64,000 nucleotides of DNA from CALMEC01 sp963765105 (GCA_963765105.1 CAVXUW010000002.1:372001-436000), one strand, 5' to 3'; positions 44,239 to 52,944 are shown, numbered from the stretch's first letter. The notes: generated from the sequence alone by a model not told the origin. Numbers and translations: made by a program.

Positions 44239-44493
44239 ATGCACATACGTTCCAGGCGCTTTCAGATGTTGTTCGACGACGAGCAGTTCGAGCGGGTGTC
44301 GGCTGCGGCGCGTGCGCGGAAGGTCTCCGTCGCCGAAGTGGTTCGTGAGGCTGTCGACGCGGCCCTGCCTCCCCAATGGTCCGAGCGCCATGCCGCGGGG
44401 GACGCTGTCCTGGCTGCGGCGCCGATGGAGGTTCCGCTCGACGAGGCAGATCTCAAAGCGGAGCTCGACGGTATCCGCGGGCGCCATGGGTAG
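44239..44493 (+). CDS. Antitoxin of a VapBC-type pair
   Basis: An 84-residue ribbon-helix-helix type antitoxin: FQMLFDDEQFERVSAAARAR, then KVSVAEVVREAVDAALPP, then an acidic tail EADLKAELDGIRGRHG. The reading VSVAEVVREAVDAAL is common in antitoxins paired with PIN toxins. ATG 44239 chosen. The region before it has ATGTATGCACATACGT, a possible operator. Its partner directly downstream is broken. Confidence 0.75.
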   Translation: MHIRSRRFQMLFDDEQFERVSAAARARKVSVAEVVREAVDAALPPQWSERHAAGDAVLAAAPMEVPLDEADLKAELDGIRGRHG

Positions 44494-44916
44494 GTGCTGC
44501 TCGAAACGTCAGTGTTCGTCTAATCGGTCGGCGTGGACCACCCGCTGCGAGAGTGGTGTCGGGAGATTGTTCGCGCCGTCCAGCGTGGCGCCGTGGTCGC
44601 ACGCACGACGACCGAGGTGATCCAGGAGTTCGCCCGCGTGCGCTCCCAACGACATGGGCGAAACGACGCCTCGATCGTCTCCCGCGAGTTCTCCGGTCTT
44701 CTCCAACCCCTTGTAACCATCGACGAGCTCGACCTCAAACGCGGTCTGGACATCTTTGACCGCGAGGGTGAGCTGCGAGCCTTCGACTGCATCCTCGCGG
44801 CGGCTGCGATTCGCCGTGGTGTTCCCCTCGTTTCAGCCGACCGCGCCTTTCGAACGACCGAGGGCCTCACCGTGCTCGACCCGATCCGTGACCTGAAACA
44901 GATCCTCGAGCGTTAG
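44494..44916 (+). pseudogene. VapC-type PIN toxin, inactivated by a stop codon
   Basis: The gene begins at GTG 44494 directly after the antitoxin stop: VLLETSVFV, then TAA at 44521 where a Tyr codon is usual, then SVGVDHPLREWCREIVRAV and an otherwise intact PIN domain (TTEVIQEFARVR, RAFDCILAAAAIRR, VSADRAFRT). The first catalytic Asp of LLDTS is Glu here. A restart at GTG 44533 would lack the first strand and its acidic residue. Both changes point to a dead toxin. Confidence 0.75.
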
Positions 44917-45010
44917 GCCGAACGAGCGAGGTGCGGCCGAAGCCGCACACGGAATCTCGATCACCGCACCTACGCGTCGTCGGTTCCGGCGGGCCGGGTT
45001 CCAAAGGCCC

Positions 45011-46876
45011 TCAGCGGCAGACCGGGCGTGGAGTGAGGAGCCGCGGCGGATGGGCGAGGGTGGTGACCGCATCGCCGACGTAGGTCACGAGTCGCCGTGC
45101 CGTCGGGTCGATGCCGTAGTGCGAAATGACGTAGTCCTTATCCCCGAGTTGTTCGAAGTTGAGAATGACGCGCCGAGGTCCGACCCGCTCAATCGTGCCG
45201 TCTAGGCCCCGGAGGTTCGCGTCGCCGACATCGATGAGTGGGAAGGCGGGCAAGCTCGCTCGGCGCGTCCAGCAACGCGCACCACGCATGCGCAGGTAGC
45301 GGCCCCGCCGATCGTTGTGCTCACGGTTCCCCTTGCGATCGACGCTATCCCATGCGACGGCCGCGCCGTTTCGCAGACGGTAACGCGTGACACGGCCGCG
45401 CCGTGAGCGCAGGACGACACCCGGCGCCGTGCGGTACGTCAGACCGACGGCCAGCCACAACGCACGTGCGCTGGCCAGCGGATCCTCAGGGCATTCAGCC
45501 ATCGCCGGAGCAGGAAACCCCGCGACATCGCAGGGAAGGGGAGGCGGAATGCTGGCGTCAGCCAGAGGTCGAACCGCCACTGTCGCGACCTGCTTGGCGC
45601 CGTCGGAGGCGATCCAGGCGACGGCGGCGCTTCCCCGTGGGCCCGTGGCCGTCGACCAGTCTGTGACGAACACAGTCGCGGCGGCGAGCCTCGTGGTCGC
45701 CTGCCACGACGTCGCGCCGGCCGGACGAAACGCCGCCTTCAGCGCCATGTAGCCGGACGGGATCGTCGAGGACCACACGGCCAGCGCGTTCCCCTGAGCG
45801 TCGATCGCGATCCGTGCGTCGCCAGACGACCGGCTCACCGGCACCGCTGCCCCCCAGAATCCCGCGGCGGTCAACGACGCCGAGGCGATACCTGGCGTCG
45901 CGGCCCAGGTTGCCGTCGCGCCGCCGGCCGGGTCGGTCGCAACATCCGGTTCGGTCCCTGCGCCGATCCGTATCGGCGCCGTCCATGCCCGGCTGTCGAA
46001 CGACCGGGTTGAGGCGAGAACGGCCGCGGGAACACTGGGGTCCTCCGCTGGTCTGTCATCGGCCCACGTGACCACGGCACGTCCGCGGAGGTCGATCGCG
46101 ACGCGCGGATTTGCTGAGATTTCGCGGCCCCGACGTGACAGCTGGGCGGGCGCGTCCCACGACCTTGACGCCGCGTCGAGAAACACTGCTCGCAAGGCTC
46201 GCGTCGTTGCATTCCACGCGATCACAGCGTTGCCCCGAGGGTCAATCGCGACGCGAGGAGTGACGTCGAAGGCGGTCGCTGACCCGAAGTCCGCCGGCGG
46301 ACTCCACGTGTCAGTCACGCCGTCGCGTATCACCGCCCGCACCGTCGTTCGGCCAACGCTGAGCAGTACACCCCATGTGACGACTGCGTCGCCGCGCATG
46401 TTCATCGCGACGTTGGCGGAGCCCCCCGGGCCGGGGCCGCTTAAGATCTCGACCGGTGGTTGCCATGTTCTCGCAACTCGGGTGGCGGCCATGACAGCTG
46501 CGCCGGGCATTTTGTTGACAGTCCAGACCGCGACGGCGGTTCCCTGGGCGTCGACCACGACGCGCGCGCCGAACACCGATCCGGAGGGACCCGAGAGCGT
46601 AACCGGAGCTCCCCACGCGCCCGTGACCACCGAACGTTCCGATGCGTGTACGAATCCGTCGGACGTCCACACCACGACGGTGTTTCCCGCTCCGTCGATC
46701 GTCACCGACGGGTTACTCACACCCCCGCGCGGCGAAACGCTGAGCGCCTGCGACCAGCCGGGAGCAGGTGCCGCTGACAAAGGAGAAATCACAACATTCA
46801 CGGCGGTGATTGCGACAACGAGCGCCAACCGCCGGCTCACTTTGGTCGTGCTGCGCAATGGCCAGGTCGCAATCAT
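45011..46876 (-). CDS. Secreted beta-propeller-like protein with repeated blades
   Basis: A 621-residue exported protein (hydrophobic leader RRLALVVAITAVNVVISPLS). Residues about 45-440 hold repeats of the type VAIDPRGNAVIAWNATT, VAIDLRGRAVVTWADDR, VVVDAQGTAVAVWTVNK and IAIDAQGNALAVWSSTI; about eight copies would make a propeller. The C-terminal 190 residues with four Cys (PCDVAGF, MAECPED, GARCWTRR, RPVCR) are unlike the repeats. Start ATG 46876 overlaps the stop of the FG-GAP gene as ATGA, so the two are translationally coupled. Function unknown; surface binding is a guess. Confidence 0.7.
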   Translation of the reverse strand: MIATWPLRSTTKVSRRLALVVAITAVNVVISPLSAAPAPGWSQALSVSPRGGVSNPSVTIDGAGNTVVVWTSDGFVHASERSVVTGAWGAPVTLSGPSGSVFGARVVVDAQGTAVAVWTVNKMPGAAVMAATRVARTWQPPVEILSGPGPGGSANVAMNMRGDAVVTWGVLLSVGRTTVRAVIRDGVTDTWSPPADFGSATAFDVTPRVAIDPRGNAVIAWNATTRALRAVFLDAASRSWDAPAQLSRRGREISANPRVAIDLRGRAVVTWADDRPAEDPSVPAAVLASTRSFDSRAWTAPIRIGAGTEPDVATDPAGGATATWAATPGIASASLTAAGFWGAAVPVSRSSGDARIAIDAQGNALAVWSSTIPSGYMALKAAFRPAGATSWQATTRLAAATVFVTDWSTATGPRGSAAVAWIASDGAKQVATVAVRPLADASIPPPLPCDVAGFPAPAMAECPEDPLASARALWLAVGLTYRTAPGVVLRSRRGRVTRYRLRNGAAVAWDSVDRKGNREHNDRRGRYLRMRGARCWTRRASLPAFPLIDVGDANLRGLDGTIERVGPRRVILNFEQLGDKDYVISHYGIDPTARRLVTYVGDAVTTLAHPPRLLTPRPVCR

Positions 46877-49044
46877 CGTAGCCGGACGATTTCGCATCCG
46901 GTGACGCGGTCGGCGCGGTCGATGGTGGCGGTGTCTTTGCCGGGGCCGCAGTTGATGGTGTCGCGGGCTCCGTCGCGTGCGGTGATGGTGTCGTTGCCTT
47001 TGCCGGCGGTGATGGTGTCGCGTCCGGGGCCGCCTTTGATGGTGTCCGAGCCGGATCCGCCGAGGATGGTGTCGTTGCCGGTGCCGCCGGTGAGTGTGTC
47101 GAAGGCGGTTCCGCCGTTGATGGTGTCGTTGCCGGGGCCTCCGGTGATGCAGTCTTCGTTGGGCCCGCCCAACAGGACGTCGTTTCCGGCTTTGCCGTTG
47201 ATGGTTTCTGAGCGGTTGTCACCGCGGATGGTGTTTCTGCGGTTGTTGCCGTTTCGAGGGGTGACGCAGCGTTGGATGGTGATCGGCACGGTTGTGGTTG
47301 TGGTGCCGGCGAGGTCGTTCATCGTGATTGTCTGTTGGGATGTGCCGGAGATCAGGGGTGTGCCGCTGATCGTTCCCGTCGCTGAGTCGACGCTCAGTCC
47401 CACGGGGAGGCCGGTGGCGGTGAACGCCGCGGTGCCGGTGCGTTTCACCGTCGCTGCTGTGGCGGGGATGGGGAACCCAACCGTCGTGGTGATCTGTGGG
47501 TAGCTCACAGATGATGCGCCGAACCCGTACACCAGGTACGTCGATCCGGAGTCGGTGCGGCCGATGTTGCCAGCACCGCGGGCGCCAATCGCGATGTCGG
47601 CTCTGCCGTCGCCGTTGACATCACCAACCCCCGCCACCGACCAGCCGGAGGCGTCGCCGGTGGCGGCGCCGTCGATGCGGTACCCGGCGGCGCCGAGGGC
47701 GTTGAGGTCGATGGTGGTGGGTGCCGCCTGCCCGTAGATCACATACGTCGACCCCGAGTTGGCGCGGGCGTTGTTGCCGGCGGAGGGGGCGCCGATGGTG
47801 ATGTCTGGCCTGCCGTCGCCGTTGACGTCCCCAACCCCCGCCACCGACCAGCCGGAGGCGTCGCCGGTGGCGGCGCCGTCGATGCGGTACCCGGCGGCGC
47901 CGAGGGCGTTGAGGTCGATGGTGGTGGGTGTCGCCTGCCCGTAGATCACATACGTCGACCCGGAGTCGGCGCGGTTGTTGTTGTCGGCGGAGGGGGCGCC
48001 GATGGTGATGTCTGGCCTGCCGTCGCCGTTGAGGTCCCCGGCCCCCGCCACCGATGAGCCGGATCGGTCGTTTGTGGCGGCGCCGTCGATGCGGTACCCG
48101 GCGGTGCCGAGGGCGTTGAGGTCGATGGTGGTGGGTGCTGCGCTGCCGTAGATCACGTACGTCGATCCGGAGCTTGCGCGGTTGTTGTTGCCGGAGACGG
48201 GGGCGCCGATGACGAGGTCGGCCCTGCCGTCACCGTTTGTGTCACCCCAGCCCGCCACCGAGTAGCCGGAGAAGTCGCCTGTGGCGGCGCCGTCGATGCG
48301 GTACCCGGCGGTGCCGAGGGCGTTGAGGTCGATGGTGGTGGGTGCTGCGCTGCCGTAGATCACGTACGTCGATCCGGAGCTTGGGCGGTTGTTGTTGTCG
48401 GCGAAGGGGGCGCCGATGGTGATGTCGGCCCTGCCGTCGCCGTTGACGTCCCCGGCCCCCGCCACCGATGAGCCGGATCGGTCGTTTGTGGCGGCGCCGT
48501 CGATGCGGTACCCGGCGGTGCCGAGGGCGTTGAGGTCGATAGTGGTGGGTGCTGCGCTGCCGTAGATCACGTACGTCGATCCGGAGATTGGGCGGTTGTT
48601 GTTGTCGGCGGAGGGGGCGCCGATGGCGATGTCTGGCCTGCCGTCGCCGTTGACGTCCCCGGCCCCCGCCACCGAAACGCCGGATTGGTCGCCTGTGGCG
48701 CCGCCGTCGATGCGGTACCCGGCGGTGCCGAGGGCGTTGAGGTCGATGGTAGTGGGTGTCGCCTGCCCGTAGATCACATACGTCGACCCGGAGTCGGTGC
48801 GGGCGTTGTTGCCGGCGGAGGGGGCGCCGATGGTGATGTCTGGCCTGCCGTCGCCGTTGACATCACCCACGTCCGCCACCGACCAGCCGGAGAAGTCGTT
48901 TGTGGCGGCGCCGTCGATGCGGACGTTGGCTTGGGTGAGCAGGTCGACCCGGCCGTATTGTTGGGGCAGCACCGCGAGGGCTGCGGCACCGCTGATGAGG
49001 AGGGTGGCTGCGGTGAGGGCGGTCCAGTGGCGGCGGCGGGTCAT
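46873..49044 (-). CDS. Secreted FG-GAP seven-repeat protein with RTX calcium-binding tail
   Basis: A 723-residue exported protein (MTRRRHWTALTAATLLISG leader; ATG 49044 with AGGGAG 7 nt upstream). Seven integrin-like FG-GAP repeats of 69 residues follow, each with GDVNGDGRPDITIGAP (Ca-binding DxNGDG loop) and GSTYVIYG; seven blades close a propeller. Next is an Ig-like putative domain (ATGLPVGLSVDSATGTISGT) and then RTX repeats (GGPGNDTINGG, GGTGNDTILGG, GGSGSDTIKGG). All this suggests a calcium-dependent adhesin. The repeats are nearly identical at DNA level. Confidence 0.85.
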   Translation of the reverse strand: MTRRRHWTALTAATLLISGAAALAVLPQQYGRVDLLTQANVRIDGAATNDFSGWSVADVGDVNGDGRPDITIGAPSAGNNARTDSGSTYVIYGQATPTTIDLNALGTAGYRIDGGATGDQSGVSVAGAGDVNGDGRPDIAIGAPSADNNNRPISGSTYVIYGSAAPTTIDLNALGTAGYRIDGAATNDRSGSSVAGAGDVNGDGRADITIGAPFADNNNRPSSGSTYVIYGSAAPTTIDLNALGTAGYRIDGAATGDFSGYSVAGWGDTNGDGRADLVIGAPVSGNNNRASSGSTYVIYGSAAPTTIDLNALGTAGYRIDGAATNDRSGSSVAGAGDLNGDGRPDITIGAPSADNNNRADSGSTYVIYGQATPTTIDLNALGAAGYRIDGAATGDASGWSVAGVGDVNGDGRPDITIGAPSAGNNARANSGSTYVIYGQAAPTTIDLNALGAAGYRIDGAATGDASGWSVAGVGDVNGDGRADIAIGARGAGNIGRTDSGSTYLVYGFGASSVSYPQITTTVGFPIPATAATVKRTGTAAFTATGLPVGLSVDSATGTISGTPLISGTSQQTITMNDLAGTTTTTVPITIQRCVTPRNGNNRRNTIRGDNRSETINGKAGNDVLLGGPNEDCITGGPGNDTINGGTAFDTLTGGTGNDTILGGSGSDTIKGGPGRDTITAGKGNDTITARDGARDTINCGPGKDTATIDRADRVTGCEIVRLR
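47472..48925 (-). repeat. Tandem array of seven 207-bp FG-GAP-coding repeats
   Basis: The DNA unit is 207 bp (69 codons). The string GTCGATGCGGTACCCGGCGG recurs at 207-bp spacing from 47671 to about 48708. Inner copies are almost identical; the outermost two are more diverged. Such homogeneity points to recent duplication or gene conversion, and makes copy number prone to change and to assembly collapse. Confidence 0.9.
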
Positions 49045-49630
49045 GACGGTCTCCCTTTGCAATTTGGCGGGCGTCGAATCAGTTGTGGTTGATCGAGCGG
49101 CTCGGTGCCGCCGGGACTCTCGGATCGCGTCGATGGGGACAAGGATCGCTCCTGCGATTCCGGTTGTCTGTCACGGCCGTGACACCCCTAAGGTCGCCGC
49201 GACGACACAGACGCCGGGCCGCGGCACGTTCGGATTGAGCGCCGGCCGATGCCTGGACGCCCCCGGAGGCCGCGTTGGCAGGCAGAGTCGAGTTCGGAAA
49301 CGCAACGCCATCGCCCGAGTGAATTCGCGCCGCCGGGTCCGCCGCACCCAGGCGGGAAAGCGCCCGGTGTTTCGTTGTCGTGCCCACCGCTGTCGATCAC
49401 GACACAGCGGTGCCGGGGGCTCGACCAGCATGGCCGCGCCACCTCTGAGGTGGTACGTCCTTCATGATCCGATTGCGTTCGGAGTATGAGGGGAGGTCAC
49501 AGCGTTCGGGGGGCGTCGTGATCCGCTTCCCTTTACGCCGCCCCAACCCAAGTCCCGGGGGGAGCAGATTGGGGTGATTGGCTTCATCGCACGCATGCTT
49601 GCACCACTATCGTGATATCGTCAAACGACG
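49045..49630. other. 586-bp stretch without a recognised gene
   Basis: No open frame here has family likeness or a ribosome site. It contains the upstream region of the FG-GAP gene (minus strand) and, at 49609-49632, the AT-richer ATCGTGATATCGTCAAACGACGAT before the ArsR-type gene, with an ATCGT-N6-ACGAT inverted repeat that may be its operator. Confidence 0.5.
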
Positions 49631-50590
49631 ATGCCGTTCGAGGAAGCACTCACTCCACGTCCACAGATCGAACCCTCCGCTGCCATGGAGCTCTCCTGGC
49701 TCCTCTTCACCTGCTCTGGGTGCAACCACGAGATGTTCCCCGAGGCCCTCCAAGCGCGAGTCGACGCGTTTTGGGGCGACGGATACGGAGTCCAACCCGA
49801 GCTCCTCGTCGTCGCCCAACAGCTCGAGTGCCTCACGGGATGGGAAATCGATCCGTTGTTCTCGCTCGAACGCCACCGATTGAGGCGGGTCGCGGACGTC
49901 GACATGCGCACGGAGGCGCCCGAGGTTTGCGCCGCCATCGCCGACCGGCTGGAGCGCCTTCGACAGGACAAGGATCTGCGCCGACGTTACTCGCAGCTTT
50001 TGAGCGAGACCTGGGAACACGGCCGCGAGGAGTGGGAGTCCCTCGGCAGACCAACCGTCGAGCGGGCGCTATTTCGCATGCGAGCATCGCTCGACCATGG
50101 CCTCGCGCCCATCAACCTGATTCCTGATCGGCACATCGCTGTTCGCCAGGAGTGGGTTGGCCTCACCCTCGCCGCGCTCAGCGAGGGCACGTTGTTGCTC
50201 TCACCGTGCTACTTCGCCAGTGAATATGGCCACACAATCGCCCTGCCAGGGCTCCTGTCGATCGCGATCGCAACCGGCGTCACCCAAGACATGGCACGCC
50301 GACGCACAGAAATCGAGGACATCGCCCGGGGACTCAAAATCCTCAGCGACCCGACCCGGCTGCTCATCCTGACCGAGCTGGATCGCGAACCGACCACCGT
50401 TGGCGACATCGCCCGCCGGGTCAACGTCGCCCAAGCGACCGCCTCGGTTCACGTCAAACAACTGCGCGAGGCCGGCTTCATCAGCGGAGGCAAGGAAGCC
50501 AACGGCGTCGCTGTCTACCACGTCCAGCAGGAGCGGATCCGCCAAGCCCTCGACGCCGCCGTGGACGCAACCCTTACACCGTCGACCTAG
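49631..50590 (+). CDS. ArsR-type winged-helix regulator with large N-terminal domain
   Basis: A 319-residue protein. The C-terminal 95 residues are an ArsR-family winged helix: IARGLKILSDPTRLLILTEL, VGDIARRVNVAQATASVHVK, LREAGFISGGKEANGVAVYH. No metal-binding ELCVC motif is present. The N-terminal 220 residues (CSGCNHEMFPEALQARVDAF, PLFSLERHRLRRVADVD) are unassigned; similar long N-terminal regions occur in actinobacterial ArsR proteins of unknown ligand. ATG 49631; no clear Shine-Dalgarno, so possibly leaderless. No obvious target gene is adjacent. Confidence 0.75.
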   Translation: MPFEEALTPRPQIEPSAAMELSWLLFTCSGCNHEMFPEALQARVDAFWGDGYGVQPELLVVAQQLECLTGWEIDPLFSLERHRLRRVADVDMRTEAPEVCAAIADRLERLRQDKDLRRRYSQLLSETWEHGREEWESLGRPTVERALFRMRASLDHGLAPINLIPDRHIAVRQEWVGLTLAALSEGTLLLSPCYFASEYGHTIALPGLLSIAIATGVTQDMARRRTEIEDIARGLKILSDPTRLLILTELDREPTTVGDIARRVNVAQATASVHVKQLREAGFISGGKEANGVAVYHVQQERIRQALDAAVDATLTPST

Positions 50591-50661
50591 CGCACCCAGC
50601 GTCGCGCCTGGACCCCTCGACTTCGGAGGATCACGTTCCGCTCGATCGAATGTCTCGAGCC

Positions 50662-50852
50662 CTACGAAACGGTCGCAAGGCCTGACCGGCTTGCACCGCG
50701 TCGCCCGCGGCGACACTGAGTTCGGTCACGGAGCCGGCCTTGTGGGCGGTCACCTCGTTCTCCATCTTCATGGCCTCGACGACGGCGATGATGTCGCCGG
50801 CGGCGACCTCGGCTCCCACCTCGACGAGGACTCTAAGCACTGGCTGGGGCGC
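50662..50852 (-). pseudogene. C-terminal fragment of a biotin carboxyl carrier domain
   Basis: Reading from about 50852: APQPVLRVLVEVGAEVAAG, then IIAVVEAMKMENEVTAHKAG with the biotinylation Lys in AMKME, then VTELSVAAGDAVQAGQAL. One missing base near the end shifts it out of the expected ATVS-stop (TAG at 50664-50662) into a tail ending at 50631. The N-terminal half of the carrier is absent; upstream DNA is the end of the RAYT gene. A GTG at 50840 could still give a 69-residue product. Confidence 0.7.
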
Positions 50853-51673
50853 TCTGCACGAGGTGCCTTCCGAGGTGCCTTCAAGGTGCCTTCACCCTGA
50901 GGGCCAGGAACCTGAGGGTGAGCGCGTCGCATGATTCGTAGGCGGTGGCTGATGGCTGAGCGTGTGACGCCGGAGGCTTCCGCGATCTGTCGGTGGGTGT
51001 AGCCGAGGTCGAGGCAGGCGGCGATGGCGTCGTCGGCGGCGAGGACCGCGAGCAGGGTTCGCGCTGATGGTCGCGGTCCTTTGTGGCCGGGCGCCTGCGG
51101 GCGCGGTGTCGGGGGTGGTTCGTCGTCCTTGGCGTCCTCGACGAAGTGCCGTAGGGCAGCTCGTGCTCGCCAGCGGTTGCGGGCAAACAGGTCGAGCACG
51201 CCGGCTGCGTCGATGAACGGGTGTTCCGGTTTGTCCGCGAGGAGCGCGGGGTAGCTGCTCCATGGCCACTCTTCGGGGTGAGCGACGAGGCGGGCGGCGA
51301 CGGGGTTTCGGGCGATGTAGCGGATGGTGGAGAGCAGGTGGCTGTCCGTTTCGATCGCCCCGGCCCGGTAGCGCCCGCCGAAGGGGTGGCCGGTCTTTCG
51401 GTGGCGAGCGTTGAAGCCTCGGGCGTAGAAGCCCATTAGATCGCGCATCCCGTCGGGTAGGTCGGCGTGGGGTGTGGTGAACGCGAGGTGGAAGTGGTTT
51501 CCCATCAGGCAGTAGGCGATCCCACGCCACTGCCGGGTTTGTGCGACGTCGGTGAGTCGCTCCATGAATCGTTCACGGTCGACGTCGTCGAGGAAGATCT
51601 CTGCGCGGTTGTTGCCGCGGGCGACGACGTGGTAGGTCGCCCCGTCCCGCACAACGCGTGGTGCTCTGCCCAT
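50768..51673 (-). CDS. REP-associated tyrosine transposase (RAYT, Y1 family)
   Basis: A 301-residue Y1/IS200-like transposase. The HUH motif is GNHFHLAF; the fold is seen in YHVVARGNNRAEIFLDDVDR, the GRYRAGAIETDSHLLSTIRY segment and NPVAARLVAHPEEWPWSSYP. A C-terminal helix-turn-helix (LDLGYTHRQIAEASGVTRSA) is extra. RAYTs move or maintain short palindromic repeats. The last 30 residues are read through from repeats and the biotin-carrier fragment, so the original stop may be lost. ATG 51673 gives the normal N-terminus MGRAPRVVRDG. Confidence 0.85.
   Translation of the reverse strand: MGRAPRVVRDGATYHVVARGNNRAEIFLDDVDRERFMERLTDVAQTRQWRGIAYCLMGNHFHLAFTTPHADLPDGMRDLMGFYARGFNARHRKTGHPFGGRYRAGAIETDSHLLSTIRYIARNPVAARLVAHPEEWPWSSYPALLADKPEHPFIDAAGVLDLFARNRWRARAALRHFVEDAKDDEPPPTPRPQAPGHKGPRPSARTLLAVLAADDAIAACLDLGYTHRQIAEASGVTRSAISHRLRIMRRAHPQVPGPQGEGTLKAPRKAPRAERPSQCLESSSRWEPRSPPATSSPSSRP
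50861..50893. repeat. Three direct copies of AGGTGCCTTC
   Basis: AGGTGCCTTC occurs at 50861-50870, 50873-50882 and 50884-50893, near the 3' end of the RAYT gene and at the junction with the biotin-carrier fragment. It may mark the element end. Confidence 0.7.
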
Positions 51674-51856
51674 GCTCGGGTTCCTTTCGAAGAAGTGGTC
51701 GTTCTTCTCAGAAAGGCCTGGCCGGGAGAAATCGACCCCCATCTTTACCGAGTCTTCACCATCGCGTGCCAGGAACCCGAGGACGAGCCGCGGACGACGC
51801 ATGGGCGAAGCGGCGGGTTCACCTCACCACCTATAATCCGAGGCAGAACCGACGTC

Positions 51857-52078
51857 TCAGGCGCTCAGAACTGTGGCGACTTCGGAGATGGCGAATCTCG
51901 CTACCTCGACTTCGAACCGCGGGGAGCCTTGCATGAGGATCGTAAACGTAAAGCAGCCGTCCTCACGTCCGTACGCATGAGCCCTAATCTGGACTGTCGA
52001 CCTGTCATTCATGGTCACCACCCAATCATCGGGGACCGAGGAGAATACGTACTCAGTGGCCATTGGCACCGGGGTCAT
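51857..52078 (-). CDS. Candidate immunity protein for the Rhs toxin
   Basis: A 73-residue protein starting one base after the Rhs toxin stop (ATG 52078): MTPVPMATEYVFSSVPDDWV, then MNDRSTVQIRAHAYGREDG, then FTILMQGSPRFEVEVARFAI. No family is recognised. Immunity genes always follow Rhs or CDI toxin tails at this place, are small and are unlike each other, so position is the only support. The frame is open upstream within the toxin gene to 52219. Confidence 0.5.
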   Translation of the reverse strand: MTPVPMATEYVFSSVPDDWVVTMNDRSTVQIRAHAYGREDGCFTFTILMQGSPRFEVEVARFAISEVATVLSA

Positions 52079-52079
52079 C

Positions 52080-52940
52080 TCAGAGTCCAAGGTACTCGGA
52101 TCCTTTCTCGATAGCTCGTGCCACCTTGGGGTCCTTTGCAAGGATCTTCTCGAGGGCTCTTGGCGCTCCCACAAAGCGGCAATCGGTGAAATCGTAGAGG
52201 TACTTTCCCCCGGAGTCATCTTGCAAGTGGAGTTGCCCAGGGCGCTTACCAGGCGCAGGGTTCTCTACATCAATGCGAAAGCGTCCGCGGTCAAGGACAG
52301 TCTTGCTGGTGGTCTGCGTTCCGCCTGCGCCGAGCATAGTGGCGCTGGGCGATGGGCAGTCGCATTCGTCTTGTGATTGTCGTGCCTTGGCGACGTTTCG
52401 TTGGGCGTAGCGTTCGAGTGCGGCGTCGGCTGCGGCTTCTTGTTGGGCTGCTGTTTGTCGTTCGTCGCCGGAGATGATGTCGGCGATGGGGTCGCGGAGG
52501 TCGTCGCCGATTTCCCAGCCGATCCAGGCGACGCCTGCTGCGAGTCCTGCGCGGGCGCTGGCGCGTCCGACGTTGCGCCAGGTCGATGATCCAGGTGCTG
52601 TACTTGAGGGTGGGGTCGTCCATTCGGGTGGAACGAAGCCGGGGATCTGAACGCCTGGCGGTAGTGGTGGGAGTTTGGGCAGCGTCGTTGGTGCCTGCGC
52701 GTACAGGCCGGTGGGATCGGTGTGCACGCCGGGCATGTTGTTCACGTACGCGTACGCGCTGACGGCCTGGTCGGTCTGGGGCGGGGTGACGGGGTCGACT
52801 GCGGTGAACCGTCCGGTGGTGGGGTCGTATTGGCGGGCGCGCAGGTGCAGGTTCGCGACCTCCGTGTCTTGGTATTCGCCGGTGTCCCGCTTCAAGAAAC
52901 GTGGCAGGGTCGTAGAGTCGGGCTCCTGAGAAGGGAGCAA
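52080..52940 (-). pseudogene. C-terminal part of an Rhs-repeat protein with toxin tail, cut by an IS
   Basis: The Rhs core C-terminus starts right at the IS junction (TGEYQDTEVANLHLRARQYD) with DPTTGRFTAVDP and ends near VNNMPGVHTDPTGLYAQ. A linker with a hydrophobic helix (ARAGLAAGVAWIGWEIGDDL) follows, then a toxin-like tail (NPAPGKRPGQLHLQDDSGGK, LYDFTDCRFVGAP, AIEKGSEYLGL). The tail resembles polymorphic-toxin C-termini with GQIHxQD...KYxYD...KGxxYLG, from memory. The main Rhs barrel is missing. An in-frame start inside the IS end (52940) could still give an orphan toxin of 286 residues. Confidence 0.75.
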
Positions 52941-52944
52941 TCAG

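Noticed and set aside
47472..48925. Regular repeats considered as a CRISPR array
   Set aside because: Units are 207 bp with no short-repeat/spacer alternation, in frame, and encode FG-GAP blades.
49079..49387. 102-codon minus-strand frame upstream of the FG-GAP gene
   Set aside because: Arg/Ala/Gly-rich sequence typical of random high-GC frames, no ribosome site.
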